Below, in pieces: positions 22,767-34,725 of a DNA stretch of 64,000 bases. The position numbers and the translations under genes were made by a program. Origin of the DNA: Halicephalobus mephisto (Eukaryota; Nematoda; Chromadorea; Rhabditida; Panagrolaimidae); assembly GCA_009193035.1 (NCBI GenBank), contig SWDT01000051.1, positions 23,023 to 87,022 on the forward strand, given 5' to 3'. The notes below the pieces were generated by a model. The model saw only the letters and a list, made by a program, of their open reading frames with translations. It made no database searches and had not been told where the DNA came from. Position 1 is the first letter of the stretch. The number at the start of each line of letters is the position of its first letter.

Positions 22767-23481
22767 TTAAAATAAATGCATTCCAGTTTTTTTGTTTTTT
22801 GCAGAACAGAAACAAGCTCTAAATGTAGGTCCTTCGACGGTTCCTCGACAGTAACACGCGGCCATCTGACGGTTGCCGTCTTTTCGACAATGATCTTTAC
22901 AAATGTTTTCGATACATTTGTCAAATGCTCCAAATGAACTAAAATGAATAATTTTATTTAATATTTTGAAACAATTTAGTTTAGAAAATTTTCTACAAAC
23001 TTAAAAAAAGTAGATTTTATAAAATATTTTTAAAATTTAAATAAATTTCTAAAATCATACATATGAAATTTAAGAGAAATAAATTACGAAATTTCTAAAT
23101 TAAAAGTATTTTTAAAATTATCAAATTTTATAAATTATTCTGAAATTATCGAATTTTTAAAATTATTTTAAAATTATCAAATTTTATAAAATATTTTAAA
23201 ATTATCGAATTTTATACATTATTTTAAAATTATTTTGAAATTATCGAATTTTATAAATTATTTTAAAATTATCAAATTTTATAAATTATTTTGAAATTAT
23301 CGAATTTTATAAATTATTTTAAAATTATGGAATTTTATAAATTATTTTAAAATTATCAAATTTACCATGGAAGAGTGAAATATGGACTACATTTGGAGTG
23401 ACATTGTGATCCTTCAATTTTAAAAATGTAAATAATTAAAATTAAAAATAGTAATAATTGGAGATTTCTTAAATAATACAT
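22767..23481 (-). CDS. Secreted ten-cysteine peptide, uncharacterised
   Basis: Two exons too short to stand out alone: 23481-23366 (signal peptide and first cysteines) and 22938-22767. They join phase 2 across a canonical GTAAAT...TTTTAG intron, giving 95 aa. Residues ~1-24 are a strongly hydrophobic signal peptide (QLLLFLILIIYIF core). The rest has ten cysteines at about 27, 31, 39, 47, 52, 56, 67, 69, 81 and 83; the third is created by the splice (TG|T). The spacing includes C-x4-C-x3-C and two C-x-C pairs. The mature part is basic and would be disulfide-rich and extracellular. I do not recognise a family; the C-x3-C/C-x-C pattern only loosely recalls cysteine-stabilised peptides. The intron (22939-23365) is filled with an AT-rich tandem repeat. 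Confidence 0.75.
23040..23360. repeat. AT-rich tandem repeat in the intron of the ten-cysteine peptide gene
   Basis: A unit of about 30-40 nt built on AAATTATCGAATTTTATAA repeats roughly eight times with small changes. Confidence 0.8.
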
Positions 23482-23739
23482 TATCCCTCTGTTAATCCGG
23501 TCGAGATTAGATCCAACAGGCATTACAACGAAGATGTTTATTTTAATACTTTTTTGGTTTCAGGAAATGACTTTTAAGAAAGATATTTTTTTTCGAAAAT
23601 AATACAAGAAAGGAATTTTTCGTTTTATATGTATTTTGTGAGGGTAAAACCGGCTTGAAGTCCTCAAAAAAATTTTGGACGAAGACAAAAATGAATGCGA
23701 AATCATTAATTGCGATCTGCATTCCTGATATTAATCAAA

Positions 23740-24170
23740 AAAGAGTTTTTGATCAATTTTTTCCTTTTCCAATGTATGGAACAAAATTTGAAAAATAAAA
23801 AGTAGAACAAGATTCTGAAAATCAACTTTTTCATATATGAAAAAATTAAAATCTATGAAAAAGAAGGAAATGTTTTTATATGAAAAAAAATTAAAAAAGT
23901 AATTAGTAAAACAAACAAAATCTCTTTCATATATAGAACAAAGTTTGAAAAATAAGAAATAGAATAAGATTCTGAAAATCAACTTTTTCATATATGAAAA
24001 AATTAAAATCTATGAAAAAGGAAATATTTATATATGAAAAAAATTAAAAACTATGAGAAAGAAAGAAATGTTTATATATGAAATTAAATTAAAAAAAATA
24101 ATTATTAAAAGAAACGAAACTTCTTTCATATATAGAACAAAGTTTGAAAAGTAGGAAATAAAATAATGTT
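23740..24170. repeat. Degenerate tandem repeat with AAAGTTTGAAAA core
   Basis: Long units contain AACAAAGTTTGAAAAAT, GATTCTGAAAATCAAC and TTTTTCATATATGAAAAA, repeated two to three times with divergence. It merges with the next array. Confidence 0.7.
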
Positions 24171-24184
24171 CTAAAAGTCGAAAA

Positions 24185-24595
24185 ATAAATGCTTTCATAT
24201 ATGAAAAAGATTTAGAGAATCATTTTGAGGATGTATAGATCCCAAAACTGAACTTTTTCATATATGAAAAAAATTAGAAAATCACTTTGAGAATGTATAG
24301 ATTCCAAAACTGAACTTTTTCATATATGAAAAAAATTAGAAAATCACTTTGACGATATGAAAATTCCAAAACTGAACTTTTTCATATATGAAAAAGATTT
24401 AGAGAATCATTTTAAGGATGTATAGATTCCAAAACTGAACTTTTTCATATATGAAAAATTTTAGAAAATCACTTTGAGGATATGAAAATTCCAAAACTGA
24501 ACTTTTTCATATATGAAAAAATTTAGAAAATTATCTTGAGGATGTATAGATTCCAAAACTGAACTTTTTCATATATGAAAAAAAATTTAAAAATA
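24185..24595. repeat. Palindrome array, ~62-bp unit, about seven copies
   Basis: Each unit carries the perfect 18-bp palindrome TTTTTCATATATGAAAAA (sometimes with an extra A), followed by a tract ending in TCCAAAACTGAAC. Confidence 0.85.
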
Positions 24596-25013
24596 ACAGA
24601 AATCTTGGGCGGGATTTAAAAATGAATTTTTATTTTTTATGGGATAAAATTTAAAATCATCTTGAGGATATGGAGATTCCAAAGGCGGGGTCAAGGAACG
24701 AACATGGAGTCATTCGCTGTGGACTAATACAGGCGGGGCTTCTCGAGAAGGAAAAGCAAGTAACAAAACTTTTATTGACAAAGAAGACAGTTCTCAAATA
24801 GGACTCTATCTGGCCAGTTTATCTTCTCACGTAAAAGAAATCCTTTCCACGTGAAAAAACCCGAAGTTTGCTTGCGCGAAGCGTCGCTCGGGGTTACTAA
24901 ACTCCCGAGGTTTTCTTCTCTGGAGGAATAGCCGCAATTCATCAAAGATTCTTTTTAAATCCTTTGCTAACTGCACAGGAGTCAAGTCCTCTGATAACGA
25001 CCATTGATTAACC
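24596..25013 (+). promoter_or_regulatory. 5' region of the diacylglycerol kinase gene
   Basis: Markedly richer in GC than its flanks, with GGGCGGG-type and GGCGGGG boxes at 24608, 24685 and 24733. An in-frame TGA stands just upstream of the ATG at 25014. Likely holds the promoter and 5' UTR; assignment is positional. Confidence 0.35.
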
Positions 25014-28000
25014 ATGTTGCTCTCACCTGAGCAGTTCGCCAGACTGACCGAATATGCTTCATGTAAGTTCAGATTTTTAAACTTGATTCTCAAATTTTAG
25101 AAATTTCTATAATTCTATCGAAAATTCCGAAACCTAAAAATTCTCCGAAATTCTAAAATTTTCCAAATTTCGTAGAAGATTTGGGAAATTTTTTTGAAAG
25201 ATTTTAAAACTCACCAAAATTCCATTAAATATTTTACAAAATTTCGTATAGAGGATTCTAGGAGGTTTTATAACTCTATCAAAAATTCCGAAACTTTCTA
25301 AAAATTCTCCAGAAAATTCTAAAAGTCCTTAAACATTTTATAAAAAATTCTAAAAACGTCCAAAATTTTGTAGAAGATTCTAAAATTTTAGGAATCTAAA
25401 ATTCCATGAGATTTTAGAAACTTCTAAAATTTAGAAAGATTCTAGAAATTTTTAAAAACGAATAAAAATTAAAAATTCTAGAAAATTAAAAAATCGCAAT
25501 TGAAAAAATTCGTAGCAATGCTTATTTTTAATTTTCAAATAACATAATCCTGGAAATCGACATCTGAAGCCTTAAATTTCAGAAGTTTCAGAATTTTGGA
25601 AGATTTACGAAATCTGTACTGGCGCAATTTCGTCATAAATCTCATTTCTGATTTCTAAAATAACATGTTTCTAAAATTAAAACTTAAAACTAAAAATATT
25701 TAAATTCCTAAGAATTCTCAAAAAATATTCACAAAAAAATATTTATATTTTTTAAAATTAAAAAATTCTAAAATTATTGAAAATTAAAAAATTCTAAAAT
25801 TATTGAAAATTAAAAATTCTAAAATTATCGAAAATTAAAAAATTTCCAAATTATTTAAAATTAAAAATTCTAAAATTATCGAAAATTAAAAAATTTCAAA
25901 ATTATTTTGAAATTTTCAGAATCTAAAATTTTCTAAAATTCCTCTCGAGACCGTTTTGTACTTTTTTTATTTTGAATAATTTTAAAAATTTCCATTGAAT
26001 TGTAGAAAATTATAATTTTAGAAATATAAAAATTTAAAAATAATTTTTTGAAAATTATCCTAATTTTGTACTTTTTATAAAACTTGAAGGTGCTTTGATT
26101 TTTATATGATTAATTTGAAATTTCTTACACAAAAGAAAATTTTTTTTTGAATTTTCTCAAAAAAGGTTTAAAAATCGGAGCGGCTTTCTTTTTTAAATAA
26201 GAATAAAAAATAAAATTGACACTTTTGCCGTTCATTGAATAAATGTAAAAAAATAAAAATTTTCCAAAAAAGTTGAAAAAAAAATAAAAAATTTCAAAAA
26301 TGTAAAAAAAATAAAAATTGTAAAAAAAATTTCAAAAATGTGGAAAAATAAAAAGTTCAAAAAATGTAGAAAAATAAATTTTAAAAACATAAAAAGTTTC
26401 AAAAATGCAAAAAAAATTTTAAAAATAAAAAAATTTAAATAAATAAATATTAAAAAAATAAAGAAATTTAAATATTAAAAAAATAAAGAAATTTAAATAT
26501 TAAAAAATAAAGAAATTTAAAAATTGAAATTAAAAAAATTTAAAAATAAAAATGTTTAAAAATTGAAATTTAAAAAATTTAAAAATTGAAATTAAAAAAA
26601 TTTAAAAATAAAAATGTTTAAAAATAAATTTTTTCAGATTCGAGTCATAAGCTTTTGGATATGCTTGTGGAATTCCAGCCAGATGGGATGTTTTACAAAT
26701 ACATAAGCGAAGATGAACAAGGATTTCAAACAATTAATTTCCGTCGGTTTTACGCATTTTATAAATTGTTATTTTGGAGCTGAACTACCTGCTGATTTAA
26801 TTCAACAATTATTTTTGTCTTTTGCCCAAGGGCCTCCATTGTCTGAAAGTGCCGTTGCCATCGGGATTCAGAACGTCAATACAGTATCCGCTTCCACTGT
26901 TTCTCCGACTGTAAAAAATCATATTCCTCCAGAATCCCAAAATTCAAACGGTTCTGTAATTTCAATTCCACAAAAAAATGGTATTTTTATTTTTAAATTT
27001 TTAAATTATTTCGAATTCCACAAAAAAATGGTATTTTTATTTTTTAATTTTTAAATTATTTCGAATTTCACAAAAAAATGGTATTTTTATTTTTAAATTT
27101 TTAAATTATTTCAAATTCCACAAAAAACTGTATTTTTTTTTAATTTTTAAATTATTTCGAATTTCACAAAAAACTGTATTTTTTTTTAATTTTTAAATTA
27201 TTTCGAATTTCACAAAAAACTGTATTTTTTTTAATTTTTAAAATTTTACAAAAAATAATTTTTTTTTAAAATTTTATAAAAAATAACATTTTTATTTTTA
27301 ATTTTTAAAATTATTTCAAATTTTATAAAAAATAATTTTTTTTTTAATTTCACAAAAAAATAACATTTTTGTTTTAAAATTTTTAGTAATTTTAAATTCT
27401 ATAGAAAAACGATATTTTTATTTTTAAATTTTCGGTTATTTTGAATTCTATAAAAAATGTATTTTTATTTTTTAAATTTTAAATTATTTTCAGTTTTCAA
27501 AAAAATAGTATTTTCACTTTTTATTTTTAAATTTTTAATTATTTTTAATTTTAAAAAAAACAATATTTATATTTTTTAAAATTTTTAATAATTTTTTATT
27601 TTTCAAAAACAGTATTTTTATTTTTAATAATTTTTAATTTTTTAATTTTTTTTAATTTCAGAGAAAATAGTATTTTTTAAATTTCGAATAACTTTGATTT
27701 TGTAAAAACAATTTTTTCATTTTAAATTTCACAAAAATAGTATTTTTAATAATTTTAAATAATTAAGAAAGAAGGTCTTCTGTTCTGGAAGAAGCCCTAG
27801 GAGTCGTCAAAAGCGCTTTCCAAAGCAATTCGACGAAGGAAACAGGACATGATTTTGTGAGTATTTGGAAAAATTAATAATGATCACCTTTAAGCCCTTT
27901 CTAGCCGCTTATCTCAGATTCCAACAGAAGGATTCCGTTAAAGCCGCTTGTCTGTTATCTTTCCCTACTGGAAGGAGGTCCTCCAGAGGACAAATTACAA

Positions 28001-31000
28001 TGTATGTTAACTTTCAAATTATTATTTTTAAAAACTTCATTAAAAAAAATTAAAAAATCAATTTTATAAAAAAATAAAACTTAAAAATTAATTTCATAAA
28101 AAAAATAAAAAAAATAATTTTATAAAAAAATAAAAATTAAAAATTAATTTCATAAAAAATAAAACTTAAAAAATCAATTTCATAAAAAAATAAAACTTAA
28201 AAATTAATTTCATAAAAAATAAAATGTAAAAAATCAATTTCATAAAAAAAATTAAAAAATCAATTTCATAAAAAATAAAACTTAAAAATCAATTTCATAA
28301 AAAATAAAATTAAAAAATCAATTTCATAAAAAATAAAATGAAAAAAAAAATATAATTTTATTTAAAAAAATTTATAAAAAATACATTTATAAAAAGTAAT
28401 TTGAATAAAAATGAATTTTTTAAAAATTTCGAAAATATATTTTAAGTTTAAAATTTTTTATTTTTAAGTTTTTTTATTTTAATTTTAGATTTTAAAATTT
28501 TTGTTTTTTATAATGTCATGATTTTTTGAATTCATCTCAAAAGCCAAGAAAAAACTGAAAAAGATAAATCTGGCAATTCATAATCAAAATTGACTCGCCC
28601 TTTTTCTTTTACAATAATCCTAAAACGATTGTGAAAAAAAAATATTAACAAATTTTTGCAAAAAAATTATTTTCAATTTCTAAAATATTATTTTTAATTT
28701 CTAAAAAAATATAATTTTTTGGAGTTTTTTAAATTAAAATAAAAAAAATTAAAAATAGGAAATTTAACAAATAGTTTTTAAATTTTATTAATTTTTAAAA
28801 AAATATAATTTTTTGGAATTTTTAAATTTAAAAAAAAATTAAAAATAGAAAATTTAACAAATGATTGTTCAATTTTTTTAATTTTTAGAAAAATATAATT
28901 TTTTGGAATTTTTAAATTTAAAAAAAAATTTAACAAATAATTGCTAAATTTTTTTAATTTTGAAATTTTTTCAAAATTATGAAAAATTTTCGTTATTAAA
29001 TTATTTTCGATTTTTAAAAAAATATAATTTTTTGGAATTTTTTAATTTTTAAAAAGTGTAATAATTTTAAAAATTAAAAAACAGTAAATCTAGCAAAATG
29101 ACTAAAATCGACTTTTTATTTTTTCATTTCCGTTCGAAATTTCCTGAAAAGTCAAAAATTTTTATTTTTAATTTATCCATATATTTTTGGATTTTTTCAA
29201 TTTCTAGATAAATCTGCAAAAAATAAAAAATGGTAAATCTGGCATTTCATGAAAGAAATAAATTCATTTTTTTTAAATTTTTTTTACAATAATCATAAAA
29301 AATTTATTTCTAAATAATTTCAAAAAAACAATTATTTTAAATTAAAAAAAAACAAAATAATTTAAATTTTTGGAAATTAAAGAATTTAAAAATTTTCAAA
29401 AATTAAAAAATTTTTAAAAATTGAAGAATTTTTAAATTTCCAAAAATTTAAAGATTTTTTTTAAATTAAAAAATTTTTGAAATTGAAGAATTTTAAAATA
29501 ATTTTTAGTTGTTTTTCATGTATATGATTCCGACGACAATGGATTCTTGGACAACAAGGAAATCGAAAGCATCATCGAGCAAATGATGAATGTAGCCAGA
29601 TATCAACAATGGGACACCATCGAACTGGAGCCTGTAAGTCCAAAAAATTATAAAATTATAAAAATAATCAAAAATAAAAATCGCAAACTTATTGAAAATA
29701 TTTTTAAAAAACAATAAAGATTTTTAAAAATAATAAAATTATAAAAATAATATAAATTTGAAAAGACATAATTTAGAAAATCTTTAAAATAATTAAAATA
29801 ATAAAGATTTCTAAAAATTTTTAAAATAATTAAAAAATAATAAAGATTTTTAAAAATAATAAAGTTATAAAAATAATCAAAATTTTTAAAAATATAATTT
29901 AGAAAATCTTTAAAAATAATTTTGAAAATAATTAAAATAATTAATAAAATAATAAAATTCAGATTCTTCGTCAAATGATGGCCGAAATCGATTACGATAA
30001 CGACGGAATTGTTTCTCTCGAAGAATGGAAACGTGGTGGTCTTACAACGATTCCTTTACTGGTTTTATTGGGATTTGACAACGAAATGAAAGAAGATGGA
30101 TGTCATATATGGCGATTACGTCATTTTAGCAAACCTACTTACTGTAATGTCTGTTACAATTTACTCGTCGGTTGGGGTGGCAAGCAGGGTCTAGCCTGTG
30201 CTTGTAAGTTTCAATTTTAAATTTTCTAAATTTTATTTTTTTGAAAATTATATTTTTTTTAAATTTTCTAAATTTTATTTTTTTAAAATTTTCTAAATTT
30301 TCTAAATTTTATTTCTTTGAAATTTTCTAAATTCTTTTTTTTTTAAATTTTCTAAATTCTTTTTTTTTTTGAAATTTTCTAAATTATATTTTTTTGAAAT
30401 TATATTTTTTTTTAATTCTACTTTTTTTAATTTTCTAAATTATATTTTTAAAATTTTAATTTCTTGGGGACTTTCAGTGTGCAAGTATACTGTACATGAA
30501 CGTTGTGTCCGGAATGCTCAAAACACTTGTATCCACACTTACAACACGAATCCATCGAAGGATACGGTAATGACTCATCATTGGCTGGACTCGAATGCTT
30601 CTGCCAAATGTGTCAAATGCAAATCTACAGTATCCATTTTTCAAGGAAAACGATGTCGATGGTGCCACAATTTAGTAAGTAAATAAAAAAATAAAAATTT
30701 CAATTTAACAATAATTTTTAAAAAATAATATTTTAAAAATTAAAAAAAATTATTTTAAAATTTTAACAATATTTATTTTTTACAAAAATACGATAATACT
30801 TATTTTTTATAATATTATCAATTTTTTATAATAATATAATTTTTTTTTAATTTTATAAAATTACTTTTTAACTTTTAACAATAATATCAATTTTTTAATT
30901 TTATAATATCATTAATTTTTTATTTTTACAGTATTATTTTTTTTAAATAATAATATAATTTTTTTTTTAATTTTATAAAATTACTTTTTAACTTTTAACT

Positions 31001-34000
31001 TTTAACAATCTTATCAATTTTTTAGTTTTTTAATTTTATCAATTTTTTAATTTTTTAGTTTTTTAATTTTATAATATTCCTTAGGCTTAATTTTATTTTA
31101 TTTTGTTTATTTTTAAATTTTTGTAAAATTGCCGATTTTAGCTACATACTAAGTGCATCGAACAGTGGCCAAAGGAATGTGATCTGGGTCCTTTGGCTTA
31201 CCATATCCTTCCGCCGGTGAGTATTATTCCTTCTTTTCTCGACCGGACTCAGCAAAGTGGAAGTGGAAATTTTCAAACAAGTCCTACAAGATTTAGTGTG
31301 ACTAATTTGCCTCCGAATCGTCGTCCGTTGTTGGTTTTGATAAATCCAAAAAGTGGAGGAAGACAAGGAGAACGGATCTACAGGAAATTTCAATATTTGC
31401 TTAATCCACGCCAAGTATACGATCTCACTAAAGATGGACCTGAACCCGGGCAAGTTTTCGATTTTTTTTAATTTATATTTTATTAAACAAAAAAATATAT
31501 TTTCGAAACTCAATTTTGTTTTGTAAAAAAATGAATTTATTCGAAATAATTTTTTAAAACTTTTGAAATCTACAGTCAGAAATTATATTTTATTTCTGCT
31601 GAATATTTTCTGAAGCGAAAATTGGAAAAAATATAAACAATTAAAACATTGCAATTAATACTGACGATTTCCGTTTGTTACTGAATTAAAAGTTACTTTT
31701 TTGTGTTGATACCAGAGGATTGTATATAATGTATGAATACATTAAACCGGCTCTAATTTACTAGATACATTAGACTCAATGTATAGTTGTATTAAATTTA
31801 CACAAAAAACGTAACTTTAGGTTCTATAAAAATTACGAAATGTAACAAATTTATAACAATCGTCACATTTTTCATAAATATTTGAAATTCGTGATGAAAA
31901 TTAAAGCATATTAGTGACGATTTCCGTTTGTTACTGAATTAAAAGTTACTTTTTTTGTGTTGATACCAGAGGATTGTATATAATGTATGAGTATATTAAA
32001 CTGGCTCTGATGTACTAGATACATTAGACTCAATGTATAGTTGTATTAAATTTACAAAAACTTAACTTTATGTTCAATAAAAATTACGAAATGTGACAAA
32101 TTTATAACTATTGTCACATTTTTCATAAATATTTGAAATTTGTGACGAAAACTACAATTAATAACGTCGATTTCCGTTTGTTATTGAATTAAAAGTTACT
32201 TTTTTTGTATGCATAATTCAAGATACATTACGATTATTTAAGTGTTATATAATTATGCTAAAACACAAAACACAAGTCAAACATTAATCATATTTGTGGA
32301 AAATATTTGTTTTTGATTTTCACAATAATATAAATGCAATTAAATCCTCGTCAAATCTCCCAAAGTCCTGAATTTGTACTTTTTGGTCTTGATTGGAAAG
32401 TTTGAAAAATTCGTGTCAAGACTAATTTTTGGGACATTTTTGTTTAATTTTTATTATATAATTATATAATTATAAAATCTAAAGTCCTGAATTTTGTAGT
32501 TTTTGGTCTTGATTGGAAAATTTCAAAAATTCGTGTCAAGACTAATTTTTGGGACATTTTTAATTTTTATTATATAATTATAAAATCTAAAATCCTGAAT
32601 TTGTACTTTTTGGTCTTGATTGGAAAGTTCTAGAAACTCGTATCGAGGGAATTTTATAAAAATATTTGTTTTTGATTTTTATAATAGAATGATATTTTAG
32701 GCTACATCTTTTCAAGTCAATCAAAAATGCCAACATTTTGGTCTGCGGAGGAGACGGGACAGTGGGATGGGTTCTGGATGCCATGGGTGAGTATATCTGA
32801 CAAGTGATCCTGGATTGTCAACATTGTCTTCAGATAAGATGGATTACGGAGAAAACAGACCCCCTGTGGCTGTACTCCCTTTGGGAACAGGAAACGACTT
32901 GGCCAGATGCCTCAAATGGGGAGGCGGATACGAAAGTGAACCTCTTCAAAAAATTCTCCATGGAATCGAAAAATCAAATCAAGTTTACATGGATCGATGG
33001 CAAATAACAATTGAACAAACTAAAAAATCGGATAAAGGAGATCCTCAACCAAATCATATTATTAATAATTATTTTTCCATAGGGGTTGATGCTTCCATAG
33101 CTCATAGATTCCACGTCATGAGGGAGAAATATCCCGAAAAATTCAACAGCAGGATGAGGAACAAACTTTGGTACTTCGAGTTGGGCACCAGTGAGACCCT
33201 CTCGAGCACCTGCAAGAACCTCCACGAACAAATTGATATTTTGGTATTTTTATTTTTTAAATTAAAATATGGAACTTTTTAGAATTTCATGTTTGAGTAA
33301 ACAGTTCTAAAATCTTCCAGAATCCAATGGAAGATTATTTTTTTATAATTTTATATTTTAATTTAATTATTATTTTTATTTTTATTTTTATTTCTAATTT
33401 TATATTTTATTTTTATTTTTATTTTATATTTAATTTCAATTTTTTTATACTTTTATATTTCAATTTAATTATTATTTTTAATTTTATATTTAATTTTATT
33501 TTTATTTTTGTATTTTATTTTAATTATTATTTTTATTTTATATTTAATTTTATTTTTATTTCTTATTTTTTTATTTTATTTTTATTTTGTATTTTTTCAG
33601 TGCGATGGGGAGACGATTGACCTCGGGAACGGACCGAATTTGGAAGGGATTGCGCTTTTGAACATAACCTCCATATACGGTGGCAGTAACCTCTGGGGAA
33701 GCTCCAGGAAGAGTGCCTCTGCTTTTCACATTCCCATACTCTTTCCACAAATCACGAATAACGCGGTTCATGGCTTACAGAACAGGGTCCAGGACATAGG
33801 GGACAGACTGATCGAAGTAGTCGGGTTGGAGAGCGCCATCCAGATGGGTCAGATCAAGGCCGGCGTCAGAGCAGCCGCAAGACGGTTATCTCAATGTTCA
33901 ACTGTAGTTATACAGTAATCTTATTTTTATTTTTAAAATAATTATTGTCTTATTTCAGAACACATAAACCTTTCCCAATGCAGATCGATGGGGAACCCTG

Positions 34001-34447
34001 GATGCAGCCCCCCTGCATAATCCAGATTATCCACAAAAATCAAGTCCCAATGTTAATCGGTAATTTCTTATTTTTTATTTTTTATTTTTAAACAACTCAC
34101 ATCCGAAGATGGTCTGAAGTTGATTGTAATTTTTAAAATTTTACAAATTATTTAATTTTTTTTGATTTTCCTAAATTATTTAAATTTTAAAAATTTTACA
34201 AATTATTTAATTTTTTTTGATTTTTCTAAATTATTTATTTTTAAAATTATTTAATTTTTAAATTTTTTAAAATTATTTTAATTTTTTAAAATTATTTTAA
34301 TTTTTTTGAATTGTTTAATTTTTAAATTTTTTTAAATTATTTAATTTTAAAAATTTTCTTAAATTATTTAAATTTTTTATGATTTTAGGCAACAGGAAAC
34401 GAAGTACATGGAATCTGCTCCGAAGACAGACTACAGATGATAGTTGA
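25014..34447 (+). CDS. Type I diacylglycerol kinase (EF-hand, DGK alpha/beta/gamma class), with one-base frameshift
   Basis: Thirteen exons: 25014-25062, 26638-26980, 27768-27856, 27905-28001, 29509-29633, 29963-30203, 30478-30674, 31142-31449, 32701-32786, 32834-33243, 33601-33914, 33959-34059 and 34389-34447. They sum to 2419 nt, one more than a multiple of three; removing one base gives about 805 aa, like human DGK beta. It phosphorylates diacylglycerol to phosphatidic acid at membranes in a calcium-responsive way. Domains: RVH-type N-terminus ([29 protein letters not shown]); EF-hands with [10 protein letters not shown] and [14 protein letters not shown]; two C1 domains ([25 protein letters not shown]); catalytic domain with [17 protein letters not shown] and [13 protein letters not shown]; accessory domain ending [11 protein letters not shown]. 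The extra base lies in exon 2 near 26740 (INF to [10 protein letters not shown]). Intron 8 starts with GC. Closest class in C. elegans should be the EF-hand DGK. Confidence 0.9.
25100..26637. repeat. Low-complexity AT tandem repeats filling DGK intron 1
   Basis: Successive degenerate arrays: AATTCTAAAATT/TTTCAGAA types at 25100-25470, AAATTATTGAAAATTAAAAA at about 25750-25910, and TTTAAAAATTGAAATTAAAA at 26440-26630. No coding stretch between exons 1 and 2. Confidence 0.7.
26960..27240 (+). repeat. 50-bp tandem repeat copying the exon 2 5' splice site
   Basis: The exon/intron border sequence CACAAAAAAATGGTATTTTT is repeated at 50-nt spacing (borders after 26980, 27030 and 27080), then in decayed form (CACAAAAAACTGTATTTTTT). 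The array therefore carries at least three equivalent donor sites. Confidence 0.85.
28025..28350. repeat. ~31-bp AT-rich tandem repeat in DGK intron 4
   Basis: A unit like AATTTCATAAAAAATAAAA plus CTTAAAAA repeats about nine times directly after the exon 4 donor. The rest of the intron to 29508 is degenerate AT sequence with a recurring TTTTTGGAATTTTTAAATTT block. Confidence 0.8.
31640..32230. repeat. ~250-bp composite repeat in DGK intron 8, two and a half copies
   Basis: Each unit holds GACGATTTCCGTTTGTTACT, AATTAAAAGTTACTTTTTT, an ACACAA-family MITE core (GATACATTAGACTCAATGTA) and ACGAAATGTAACAAATTTAT. It seems to combine two MITE families (see 17925-18165 and 53703-53872), then to have been tandemly duplicated. 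Confidence 0.7.
32380..32660. repeat. ~125-bp direct repeat in DGK intron 8
   Basis: CTGAATTTGTACTTTTTGGT followed by CTTGATTGGAAA recurs near 32365, 32482 and 32595, each with AATTCGTGTCAAGAC-type text after it. The same words recur in other introns of the window (for example near 35390 and 44100). Confidence 0.7.
33325..33595. repeat. TTTTATTTTTAT low-complexity tract in DGK intron 10
   Basis: Almost pure A/T with short degenerate repeats; no coding content. Ends in the TTTTTTCAG acceptor of exon 11. Confidence 0.7.
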
Positions 34448-34725
34448 AATTTTTCGTCTTTGTTTTGTATATTTTTGTATTTCAAAAATGAAAAATAATT
34501 TTTTAAAAATTGTACATTTTTTACATGATTCATTTTTGAAAAAAATCAAAAATAGACCATATAAAACAAATTTGAAAAAATTTTTGTTCAATTTTATTAA
34601 ATTTTAAAAAATGTTAAAAAATAATTTTTTATTTTTTATTTTTTATTTAAAATTAATTTTTTGCATTGAATTTCAAAATTTTAAAATTTTTGAAATTTTT
34701 AATCAAAATTTTGGAATTACTGTAG

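Noticed and set aside
24827..25093. An 88-aa minus-strand gene
   Set aside because: It is antisense to the DGK first exon and 5' region; the plus strand carries the conserved [12 protein letters not shown].
29648..29974. Membrane-like ORF rich in Phe, Ile and Tyr
   Set aside because: A/T low-complexity intron read backward; no start context or conservation.
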